NCBI GenBank assembly: GCA_029987025.1
Contig: DALTWQ010000080.1
Coordinates: forward strand, 1-5,514
Length of the DNA: 5,514 bases
DNA from: Methanocorpusculum sp.
GTDB lineage: Archaea > Halobacteriota > Methanomicrobia > Methanomicrobiales > Methanocorpusculaceae
Direction of reading: 5' to 3'
Numbering within the stretch: the first letter of the stretch is position 1; each line of letters opens with the position of its first letter. Position numbers and translations under genes: made by a program. Below the pieces are notes generated by a model. That model was given only the letters and a program-made list of their open reading frames with translations, was not told where the DNA came from and ran no database searches. This document shows, one piece after another, positions 1 to 5,029 of the stretch.

Positions 1-16
1 TTGGGGTGTTTGAGGT

Positions 17-57
17 GTTTTGCAAAACGTCTTGGAGTTTTGCACTTCGTCTATCGA
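17..57. repeat. Imperfect tandem repeat with an embedded hairpin at the left edge
   Basis: Two adjacent units of 20 and 21 bases (17-36 and 37-57) both begin GTTTTGCA, share CGTCT in the middle and end in a T-x-GA pattern; a decayed third start (GTTTGTAAAG) follows at 58. Because the first unit contains the reverse complement of the shared start, TGCAAAAC (21-28) and GTTTTGCA (37-44) form a perfect 8-bp stem around an 8-base loop. No convincing protein is read through it. It lies just upstream of a truncated gene and may be a dispersed repeat or a rearrangement scar, but one window cannot show copy number. Confidence 0.4.
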
Positions 58-169
58 GTTTGTAAAGACACACTGACAAAAATACCATCTGCATTTCAGA
101 CCAGGGGGCTGAACAGTTACTTCGTGGTTATTTTCAGCAATATACACCGAAGAAAACAACAGCCTCTAA

Positions 170-717
170 TTCAGATTGAACTCCAGATATCGTGACACAA
201 TTGCCTCAGAAGAATCAAGCCTGATTTCCGAGAAAAACAACTGTGACGCACAGCTTGATTCAAACACAAACTCGGTAAACCAGTACAGGATTCTGCTGAA
301 AAAGTATGATGTGGTTGCCCCTTCGAGCGGAACGGTACATTATGATTATAAACTTCTTGTTGGAACCGTATTAAGTTCCGGAACGGCTTTGGGAAGTATC
401 AGTTCAGACTTCAGTCTCAAAAAATTGAGATGTATATCGATGCAGCAGGACGTTCAAAGATAAATTCCGGGGATGCCTGCTACTTTGTTCTCGACGGATT
501 AGCACAGGCGGAGTTCGGAACGATTGATGCCGTAATTGAACAGATCTCAAGCGACGCAACATTAACTGAGGATGCGGTCGTTTTCAAAACATACGCCGCG
601 TTCGATGAGACGCAGATGAAAAACCGCAGAGGAGAAGCAGTCAATATCGTAAACGGTATGAGAGCAAAAGTCTGGGTTGTTGTTGAAAAGATGAGCTACT
701 GGAACTACTTCATGTAA
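170..717 (+). pseudogene. HlyD-family (bacteriocin-type) secretion accessory protein, C-terminal remnant, frameshifted
   Basis: The remnant encodes the C-terminal half of an HlyD/membrane-fusion-type adaptor, which in intact form is anchored by one N-terminal helix and works with an ABC exporter. A hydrophilic helical stretch (SRYRDTIASEESSLISEKNN) leads into the lipoyl-like half-motif DVVAPSSGTVHY, then a beta-rich part, and it ends with NGMRAKVWVVVEKMSYWNYF, which resembles the tails of Gram-positive-type bacteriocin secretion accessory proteins. The gene is broken. Reading runs in one frame from 170 to about 424 and continues in another from about 421 to the TAA at 715-717; restoring one A in the six-A run at 419-424 would rejoin them. 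A stop lies in the first frame at 167-169. The N-terminal helix and first lipoyl half-motif are missing. A short stretch in a third frame (about 64-179, ending at a TGA) could be further decayed sequence of the same gene, but this is uncertain. No exporter ATPase is visible in the window. Confidence 0.72.
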
Positions 718-767
718 CAGCTCGGATTATATCAGATGGGGATATAACTAAATCACCATACCAGAAA

Positions 768-800
768 ATGCCTTGTATTCAAAACATCAATATAAGGCAT
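768..800. repeat. 12-bp inverted repeat (hairpin) in the gap before the toxin-antitoxin operon
   Basis: ATGCCTTGTATT at 768-779 pairs with AATATAAGGCAT at 789-800 over all 12 positions, with one G-T wobble and a 9-base loop. It is not followed by a T run, so it does not look like a terminator. Its core recurs once more as TGCCTTATA at 889-897, the exact reverse complement of 791-799, on top of the presumed promoter of the MNT/HEPN pair. This suggests protein binding sites rather than only an RNA hairpin. Confidence 0.55.
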
Positions 801-826
801 ATTATTCAAAGGGTTGTACCTGATTT

Positions 827-847
827 GAGAGTGTTCTCTCTTTTTCT
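827..847 (+). terminator. Possible terminator: short hairpin followed by T run
   Basis: GAGAG (827-831) and CTCTC (836-840) form a 5-bp stem with a TGTT loop, followed at once by TTTTTCT. It lies 110 bases past the stop of the HlyD remnant and before the toxin-antitoxin promoter. The stem is short, so the T run, which is enough for many archaeal terminators, is the stronger part of the signal. Confidence 0.4.
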
Positions 848-888
848 GATTATGTTGGATGATATTCTATCAGTTCATATTGGCAAAG

Positions 889-899
889 TGCCTTATAGA
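889..899 (+). promoter_or_regulatory. Probable promoter (TATA-like box) and repeat half-site for the MNT/HEPN operon
   Basis: The sequence TGCCTTATAGA contains a TATA-like TTATAGA centred near 896, about 30 bases before the ATG at 927. No ribosome binding site precedes that ATG, which fits a leaderless or nearly leaderless transcript. The same bases hold the third copy of the TGCCTTRTA repeat found at 769-777 and, inverted, at 791-799, so a protein bound here would cover the promoter. A second A/T-rich stretch at 907-916 is too close to the ATG to be the box of a leaderless start. Confidence 0.4.
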
Positions 900-926
900 T
901 GAAAGACATACATATAACTGATTAGA

Positions 927-1259
927 ATGTCTGAATATACCAGTATCAAAGAGGAGGTCCTGCAGAAACTCGAAGCACATATGCCTGAGATACGGGAACG
1001 TTTCTCTATTGAGACGTTAGGTATATTCGGTTCAGTATCCCGCGGCGAAGATACGCCGGAATCTGATGTGGACGTGCTCTATAAGTTCAGGGATGGAATC
1101 CGTGTCTATCAGAAATTCCTTGAACTGAGTGATTATCTGGAAAATCTCTTCGGAAGGCATGTTGATATGGTTGCTTACGACTGGATAGACTCGTATATGA
1201 GATCTGCAGTCCTGCAGGAATCTATTCTATTTGCACCTGCAAAAACCGGTGAAGCATGA
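927..1259 (+). CDS. MNT-type nucleotidyltransferase antitoxin (MntA-like, HEPN/MNT module)
   Basis: This is a small nucleotidyltransferase-fold protein of 110 residues, the usual size for the minimal (MNT) family. The active-site pattern is complete: G35-S36 with R39-G40, then S46-D47-x-D49, and a third acidic residue in HVDMV (D80). In characterised HEPN/MNT pairs the MNT protein neutralises the toxin by transferring AMP groups to a tyrosine next to the toxin's catalytic site; with all three acids present, this protein is inferred to be able to do so. It starts at an ATG without a ribosome binding site and overlaps the HEPN gene by four bases (ATGA), so the two are surely co-transcribed and co-translated. 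It acts in the cytoplasm. The exact system subtype is not determined from the sequence. Confidence 0.9.
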   Translation: MSEYTSIKEEVLQKLEAHMPEIRERFSIETLGIFGSVSRGEDTPESDVDVLYKFRDGIRVYQKFLELSDYLENLFGRHVDMVAYDWIDSYMRSAVLQESILFAPAKTGEA

Positions 1260-1600
1260 ACAGAAATCATATTCTTATCCGGCACATTCATGATGAATCT
1301 TCTTTTCTTATATCTTATCTGAACGGAGTGTCTTACGAGGATTTCAACAATAATCTGCCGATGAAAAAAGCTGTTGTGCAGTCATTAATGGTTATTGGAG
1401 AGGCAGCAAATCAGATGGATGGTGCTTTTTGTGAAGAGCATCCGGAAATTGACTGGAAAGGTATGGCAGGATTGCGTCACCGTCTTATTCACGGCTATTT
1501 TGCAATCAACTACTGTTTGGTATGGGAAATTATTACCTACAATATTCCGGAACTCCGGGAAAAGATAACACAGCTCTGTGATGTCTGTACAGATATCTGA
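1256..1600 (+). CDS. HEPN-domain ribonuclease toxin (HepT-like, DUF86 family)
   Basis: This 114-residue all-helical HEPN protein is the probable toxin of the pair. The family's RX4HXY catalytic motif is present as R74-H-R-L-I-H79-G-Y81, within GLRHRLIHGYFAIN, followed by the typical VWEII and PELREKI tail. The position after the arginine, often N, is H here, a common variation in this family. Family knowledge says R and H are needed for RNA cleavage and that the Y is the residue adenylylated by the MNT partner, so Y81 is the predicted target. The start overlaps the antitoxin stop by four bases and is preceded by GGTGA at 1248-1252, a fair ribosome binding site inside the upstream gene. The motif is intact and there is no frameshift, so the toxin is presumably active. 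Confidence 0.9.
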   Translation: MNRNHILIRHIHDESSFLISYLNGVSYEDFNNNLPMKKAVVQSLMVIGEAANQMDGAFCEEHPEIDWKGMAGLRHRLIHGYFAINYCLVWEIITYNIPELREKITQLCDVCTDI

Positions 1601-1626
1601 ATCTGTTACCTAATCTAATACGCTCT

Positions 1627-1657
1627 AAAAAAAGAATAAACCGGATTATTCCAGTTT
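1627..1657 (-). terminator. Terminator of the SelB-like gene (minus strand)
   Basis: Read on the minus strand, AAACTGG (1657-1651) pairs with CCGGTTT (1644-1638) over 7 bp with one G-T wobble and a six-base loop. ATTC and a run of seven T (1633-1627) follow. The hairpin overlaps the stop codon of the SelB-like gene. Nothing similar ends the convergent HEPN gene on the plus strand in this gap. Confidence 0.75.
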
Positions 1658-2611
1658 TACCGTTCCGACAATACGCAGTTTTCCGCCGTCGAGGTAGTGA
1701 ATTACTGCAGTGTCTCCGGGTTTGAATACAACCGGTGTCTCAAGTTCGATGGTAACTGTCGGGTTGTGCCAGTCAGCGCCGTTGTCGACTTTGGTAATGC
1801 GTGCAGATAAGAACTGCATCCAGTGTCCGAGGGATACAACCATCTGCTCTTTCAGTTCTGCCGGCCAGTATTTGACAAGCGATGCTTTGCAGATAAGTTC
1901 AGTCTTGTGAATCACAGCCGGGTCGGTTGTTAAGACATAGCCTCTGTCGAGGGATTCTGCTTCAATATCCTTTAATGCACAGCCGACGCGGTCACCTGCG
2001 AAAGCGGACTCGAAGTCGTCATCATGTTTCTGTACGGAGCGGATCTGGCAGGTTTTGGTGGTCGGCTCGACACGCATCTTGTCGTGTTTTTTAATCCAGC
2101 CGTCTGCGACACAGCCTAAGATGACTGTTCCGACACCTCTTACATTGAAGTGATGGTCGATTGGAACCGTTCCGCAGTATCCGTCCTTCGGCGCCGGGTC
2201 CGGCTGTGCTGCTGCCTTTTCGAGAAGCTCTGCAGAAAGGCCGATAAAGTCTTCTTCCATGACCTTGTAGGACTCAAGAACGGTTCCTTTGATGAGCGGG
2301 GCAATCTGTTCCGGCTGGATATAGTTTTTCAGAATGATTCTTCCCTCTTTAACACCTGCACAGTCGAGCATGAGAATCCATTCGGCGAGCGTCGGAGTAA
2401 TTTCAGAAATCACGACAATTGCTTCGTGGGCCATTGATACAACATAGAAAAGCGGAGCTAACCGGTCGGGATAGCGTGTCGGCTCAAGAAGGGTTACGGT
2501 GTCGTGTCCTTTTTTCAGATTGTAGAAGGTAATATCAGTGCTTGTTCCTTTTTTCCCGATATCACGGGCATATCCGTTCGGAGCAAGTACGGCTACTGTT
2601 AAATTCGGCAT
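1646..2611 (-). CDS. SelB-like translation factor family protein with degenerate GTPase domain (aSelBL type)
   Basis: This 321-residue protein is related to EF-Tu/SelB. Domain 2 is clear at about 145-230: the HFNVRGVGTVILGCVADG stretch (154-171), the acidic and GD turn FAGDRVG (204-210), then LDRG. A second beta-barrel-like part fills about 235-321, ending IHYLDGGKLRIVGTVKLE. The first 135 residues keep the size of a small G domain but lack the usual GTP-binding motifs: there is no GHVDHGKT-type P-loop (only APNGYARDIGKKGTSTDITF at 10-29), no DxPG and no NKxD, and RIILKNYI stands where NKxD is expected. This matches the archaeal SelB-like family (aSelBL), whose GTPase residues are not conserved and whose role is unknown. 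It is not a selenocysteine factor by itself. The ATG gives a natural N-terminus (MPNLTVAVLA); no ribosome binding site is evident. It is transcribed alone and divergently from the 62-residue gene. Confidence 0.82.
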   Translation of the reverse strand: MPNLTVAVLAPNGYARDIGKKGTSTDITFYNLKKGHDTVTLLEPTRYPDRLAPLFYVVSMAHEAIVVISEITPTLAEWILMLDCAGVKEGRIILKNYIQPEQIAPLIKGTVLESYKVMEEDFIGLSAELLEKAAAQPDPAPKDGYCGTVPIDHHFNVRGVGTVILGCVADGWIKKHDKMRVEPTTKTCQIRSVQKHDDDFESAFAGDRVGCALKDIEAESLDRGYVLTTDPAVIHKTELICKASLVKYWPAELKEQMVVSLGHWMQFLSARITKVDNGADWHNPTVTIELETPVVFKPGDTAVIHYLDGGKLRIVGTVKLE

Positions 2612-2673
2612 AATTGGTATATTATTAGCGGTGCTTACTCATTAGGATTCGCTTCTGACATGGGAAATCAGCA

Positions 2674-2687
2674 CAAACATTTATTTA
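2674..2687 (+). promoter_or_regulatory. Leaderless promoter (BRE plus TATA box) of the 62-residue gene
   Basis: A purine/A-rich element CAAACA (2674-2679) directly precedes TTTATTTA (2680-2687), close to the archaeal BRE-TATA consensus. The box centre is about 28 bases before the ATG at 2712, so transcription would begin at or within a few bases of the start codon. No ribosome binding site precedes the ATG, in agreement. Confidence 0.65.
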
Positions 2688-2711
2688 GTAGTCTAACACA
2701 TTAATCATTGT

Positions 2712-2900
2712 ATGAAAAACGTAGAGATGGAGGTTAAGGGCAGCATCTTAACCATCAAGGTAGACTTAAGCCAGGACTTCGGTCCGTCTAAATCCGGAAA
2801 GACCATTATGATCGGATCAACTCTCGGAAACAAGGCAGTGTCCCGCACATTCCCCGACGTCCGTGTAGGTGTCAACGTCTACAAAAAGATTGAAAAATAA
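2712..2900 (+). CDS. Conserved-looking 62-residue protein of unknown function (SKSGK motif)
   Basis: A small, charged, probably beta-rich soluble protein with no signal peptide or membrane segment. It starts with two likely strands (EMEVKGSILTIKVDL), then FGPSKSGKTIMIGSTLGNKAV (24-43), and ends RVGVNVYKKIEK. I have the impression of similar short proteins in archaea and some bacteria, with the same DLS-x-x-GPSKSGKT core and GLNVY-like ending, but I cannot name a family or function. The SKSGK stretch looks like part of a P-loop but lacks the preceding glycine pattern and the protein is far too small to be a P-loop NTPase. A good leaderless promoter precedes it and a terminator follows, so it is probably expressed as a single gene and perhaps strongly. 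Confidence 0.85.
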   Translation: MKNVEMEVKGSILTIKVDLSQDFGPSKSGKTIMIGSTLGNKAVSRTFPDVRVGVNVYKKIEK

Positions 2901-2922
2901 GAATCTCTGGTATTCTTTTTTT
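2899..2922 (+). terminator. Terminator after the 62-residue gene
   Basis: AAGAAT (2899-2904) pairs with ATTCTT (2912-2917) around a seven-base loop, merging into a run of seven T (2916-2922). The stem begins in the stop codon of the gene. Only 12 bases separate the T run from the ATG of arfC, so the element may also set how much readthrough reaches arfC. Confidence 0.6.
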
Positions 2923-2934
2923 CCTGCGTGAAGC

Positions 2935-3615
2935 ATGAGGCCCTATGTTATAATTAACGCTGCAATGAGTGCAGACGGTAAAATTTCGACGCCGTTACGT
3001 AAGCAGACGAAAATTTCCGGTTCTGAGGATTTTGCACGGATGGAACGCTTACGCGCAGAATCAGACGCTATTTTAGTAGGTATTGGTACAGTACGTTCTG
3101 ATAATCCGTCGCTTAGGCTCAAAAATGAAGATTTGAAGCAGAAACGTACAGCCTGCGGAAAACCTGCCGAGCCTGCACGTGTTGTTGTTGATTCACGCGC
3201 CGAGTTTCCTGATGATTCTGATATGTTTTACAAAGGAACCGGTGAAATTATTGTGGTCTGCAGCGAATCTGCCGAACCTGCCCGCATTGAGGCGCTGAAA
3301 AAGAAGGTTACGGTAATTACTGCCGGCAAGTCTTCTGTTGATTTAGGAGTGATGCTGGATAAACTTGGTGAGCACGGCATTACTCAGCTGATGGTCGAAG
3401 GCGGCGCTTCTATTCTCTGGTCGTTTATGAGTAAGCGTCTCTTTGATGAAATCAGAATCTATGTCGGGGCTTTAGTCATAGGTGGGAAAACGTCTCCTAC
3501 GTTCGCTGACGGTGAAGGATTTACAAAGCCTGAGGAGTTTACGCGGCTGACGCTTACATCAGCCGAGCCGCTTGATGACGGCATCCTGCTGACCTGGATG
3601 AGAAAGGACAGTTGA
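2935..3615 (+). CDS. arfC: 2,5-diamino-6-(ribosylamino)-4(3H)-pyrimidinone 5'-phosphate reductase
   Basis: This enzyme (EC 1.1.1.302) reduces the ribose side chain of the pyrimidine phosphate made from GTP to the ribitylamino form. In methanogens that product feeds both riboflavin/FAD and the deazaflavin of coenzyme F420. At 226 residues it has the length of the archaeal stand-alone RibD C-terminal (dihydrofolate-reductase-like) family and carries no deaminase domain. Family signatures are visible: NAAMSADGKIS (8-18), SDAILVGIGTVRSDNPSL (43-60) for the substrate and NAD(P)H site, VVVDSRAEFP (83-92), LMVEGGASILWSFM (152-165) and GGKTSPTFADGEGF (183-196). The start is the ATG at 2935, with GTGA at 2928-2931 as a weak ribosome binding site. 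It lies 34 bases behind the 62-residue gene, and a terminator fills most of that gap, so it either depends on readthrough or has a poor promoter of its own. Confidence 0.92.
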   Translation: MRPYVIINAAMSADGKISTPLRKQTKISGSEDFARMERLRAESDAILVGIGTVRSDNPSLRLKNEDLKQKRTACGKPAEPARVVVDSRAEFPDDSDMFYKGTGEIIVVCSESAEPARIEALKKKVTVITAGKSSVDLGVMLDKLGEHGITQLMVEGGASILWSFMSKRLFDEIRIYVGALVIGGKTSPTFADGEGFTKPEEFTRLTLTSAEPLDDGILLTWMRKDS

Positions 3616-3636
3616 GATACTTTTTTTGTGTATCTT
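3614..3636 (+). terminator. Terminator of arfC
   Basis: AGATAC (3615-3620) pairs with GTATCT (3630-3635), extended by a G-T pair, and the loop is itself a run of seven T (3621-3627). It starts in the arfC stop codon. The T run alone would suffice as an archaeal termination signal. A further AGATA at 3646-3650 could pair with TATCT (3631-3635) instead, giving an alternative fold. Confidence 0.55.
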
Positions 3637-3646
3637 ATTCTCATGA

Positions 3647-3672
3647 GATATAATAAAATAATTGTAACAATT
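3647..3672 (+). promoter_or_regulatory. Possible TATA-like box followed by a 13-bp palindrome
   Basis: GATATAATAAAAT (3647-3659) is a TATA-like A/T-rich stretch right after the arfC terminator. It is followed by AATTGTAACAATT (3660-3672), a perfect inverted repeat of 6 bp around one central base, which is too tight for an RNA hairpin and so looks like a DNA operator. A start 25 bases downstream of the box would fall near 3676-3680, in front of the structured element at 3693-3763. No supported protein gene follows on this strand. This may be chance in A/T-rich intergenic DNA. Confidence 0.25.
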
Positions 3673-3692
3673 TAGCCGCTGTATGAAATACT

Positions 3693-3763
3693 GGGAGAAT
3701 TCGTTTTGCTGATGCGAATATCCCAAAAGAACGCGAAGATTCGCGGTTTCATCAGCAAAAACG
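3693..3763. other. Structured inverted-repeat element, possible small RNA or repeat
   Basis: Three nested complementarities fill 71 bases between convergent genes. GGGA(AG)ATTCG (3693-3703) pairs with CGAAT(A)TCCC (3715-3724), giving a 9-bp interrupted hairpin with an 11-base loop, TTTTGCTGATG (3704-3714). CGCGA (3732-3736) pairs with TCGCG (3741-3745) as a second hairpin with a tetraloop. The strand CATCAGCAAAA (3750-3760) is the perfect complement of the whole first loop, and CG at 3762-3763 would pair with 3702-3703 if A3761 is bulged out. The element could fold as a pseudoknot, as one long stem enclosing hairpin two, or be a palindromic mobile repeat. Strand is not decided by the sequence; the TATA-like box at 3647 would favour plus. 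Confidence 0.5.
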
Positions 3764-3799
3764 CACCGACTTGACTATCGTTTGTATTTCAGACAGAGT

Positions 3800-3822
3800 A
3801 AAAATAGTAGTTACAACTATTT
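3800..3822 (-). terminator. Terminator of the geranylgeranyl reductase operon (minus strand)
   Basis: On the minus strand AAATAGT (3822-3816) pairs with ACTATTT (3808-3802) over 7 bp with a seven-base loop, and the T run continues to 3800 (five T in all). The stem overlaps the stop codon of the reductase gene. An A/T-rich stem plus T tract is typical of archaeal gene ends. Confidence 0.6.
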
Positions 3823-5008
3823 ACCCCAGAAGCAGTTTTACCAGGGACGGAACTCTGAGAAGCAGCTTCGGATTGCTTTTTACAAATGCTAATGCGGCAC
3901 CTTTAATTGTTACTGTATCCATTGTTACATCTGACAGCTGCAAAAACAGTTTGTTTATATCTTCATCAGAAAGACCGCAGTATATCTTATGAGCAGTATA
4001 TGATGCCTGAAGACTCAGACCGAAGGAACCGTTTCTCCATGCAGAATCATACCCGCAAAGAAATGCTTTCGAGGTATCTCCTGCTTTAACCGCGGCAGCT
4101 GCATATTCGCCGGCAAGTTTTCCGGTATACATCGCCTGATAAATACCTCCGCCGGTAAAGGCATTTGTGACATGTGCTGCATCTCCGGCGATTAAAAGCC
4201 CCTCGAATGCAGTATCATCCAGCGGTTTTGTCAGAGGAACGCCGCCTGTAATCAGTTCGAGGATTTTTCCATCAGGATAATGTTCTGCCATGAATCTGTC
4301 GAGCAGATCTTTTGCACGGTTTCCGTCTTCGGATTTATCTCCGGAAATGCCGAGACCTATATTTGCCGTACGGTTTCCTTTCGGAAAAATCCAGACATAT
4401 GCACCCGGAGCAAATCCGGGAAGGAAGTAAAAGATGTTTGCAGTTTCATCAATGTCAATTCCGGATACAAGATACTGACAGCATGAACCGGCTTCAGAAA
4501 GCGCCAGAGTTGTATTGACGCCGGCACGTTTTGCGAACTGTGACTCGACGCCGTCAGCTGCTATTATGACCTTTGTTCTGATACGGTACTCTGTACCGTT
4601 CTGATTGATAACGGCGCCTGTCAGTTTTCCATTTTCGATGACCGGAGATGCTCTGGCCCGTACTTCCACGTCTGCTCCTGCATCTTTTGCGCGCATCACT
4701 AACTCGCGGTCGAACAGTTTCCGGTTGAGAATATATCCTGAGGTATTTTTTCCAGTTACCGTTACTTTTTTTCCGTCCGGCGAAATAAGCACGCCTTTGC
4801 TGATGGAAGCGTCAATCCATTTCGGGTCAGGCACTATGAACTGCTCCAGATCATCTTTCATGATTCCTTCGCCGCAGCGGACAGGAACTCCTACGGTTGA
4901 GCGTTTTTCGACGAGGAGGACTGAGACACCGGCTCTTGCCGCCGTGTCTGCAGCAAGAGCACCGGCAGGTCCTGCTCCGACTACCAGTACATCGTATTCC
5001 GGTTTCAT
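3821..5008 (-). CDS. Digeranylgeranylglycerophospholipid reductase (geranylgeranyl reductase family)
   Basis: This FAD-dependent enzyme saturates the double bonds of the isoprenoid chains of archaeal ether lipids, acting at the inner face of the membrane. Its 395 residues match the archaeal family length. The order of motifs is canonical: the Rossmann GAGPAG (11-16) and acidic VEKR (33-36) for FAD; RCGEG (44-48) with the family's conserved cysteine; the second FAD contact GDAAHVTNAFTGGGI (275-289); and the substrate-pocket signature Y204-x-W206-x-F208-P209-x8-G218-x-G220. The GDAA stretch has NAFTGGG where NPxTGGG is common, a mild variation. The gene lies 21 bases behind a ferredoxin gene on the same strand and is surely co-transcribed. 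The start is the ATG at 5008, with a weak AGGGG upstream. The electron donor is probably the neighbouring ferredoxin; whether the enzyme also reduces free geranylgeranyl diphosphate is not visible. Confidence 0.93.
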   Translation of the reverse strand: MKPEYDVLVVGAGPAGALAADTAARAGVSVLLVEKRSTVGVPVRCGEGIMKDDLEQFIVPDPKWIDASISKGVLISPDGKKVTVTGKNTSGYILNRKLFDRELVMRAKDAGADVEVRARASPVIENGKLTGAVINQNGTEYRIRTKVIIAADGVESQFAKRAGVNTTLALSEAGSCCQYLVSGIDIDETANIFYFLPGFAPGAYVWIFPKGNRTANIGLGISGDKSEDGNRAKDLLDRFMAEHYPDGKILELITGGVPLTKPLDDTAFEGLLIAGDAAHVTNAFTGGGIYQAMYTGKLAGEYAAAAVKAGDTSKAFLCGYDSAWRNGSFGLSLQASYTAHKIYCGLSDEDINKLFLQLSDVTMDTVTIKGAALAFVKSNPKLLLRVPSLVKLLLG

Positions 5009-5029
5009 GTATTCCCCTATCTCACGATT

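Noticed and set aside
17..57. Start of a CRISPR array
   Set aside because: The units are directly adjacent, about 20 bases, and imperfect, with no spacers between them.
1..195. 64-residue plus-strand frame at the left edge
   Set aside because: It begins with TTG at the window border, runs through the tandem repeat, is cysteine-rich without pattern, and overlaps the start of the HlyD remnant in another frame.
2617..2629. TATA box (TAATAATATA) for the SelB-like gene on the minus strand
   Set aside because: It is only about 10 bases from the start codon, so transcription would begin inside the gene; the true promoter could not be placed with confidence.
3704..3760. C/D box guide RNA, because the minus strand reads TGATGA at 3754-3749
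   Set aside because: No separate CUGA D box or C'/D' pair is placed at the required distances on that strand; the TGATGA is simply part of the inverted repeat.
3712..3774. A 20-codon plus-strand frame starting ATG CGA ATA inside the structured element, open back to about 3676
   Set aside because: Very short, built from the inverted repeat itself, and without a ribosome binding site; an RNA or repeat explanation fits better.
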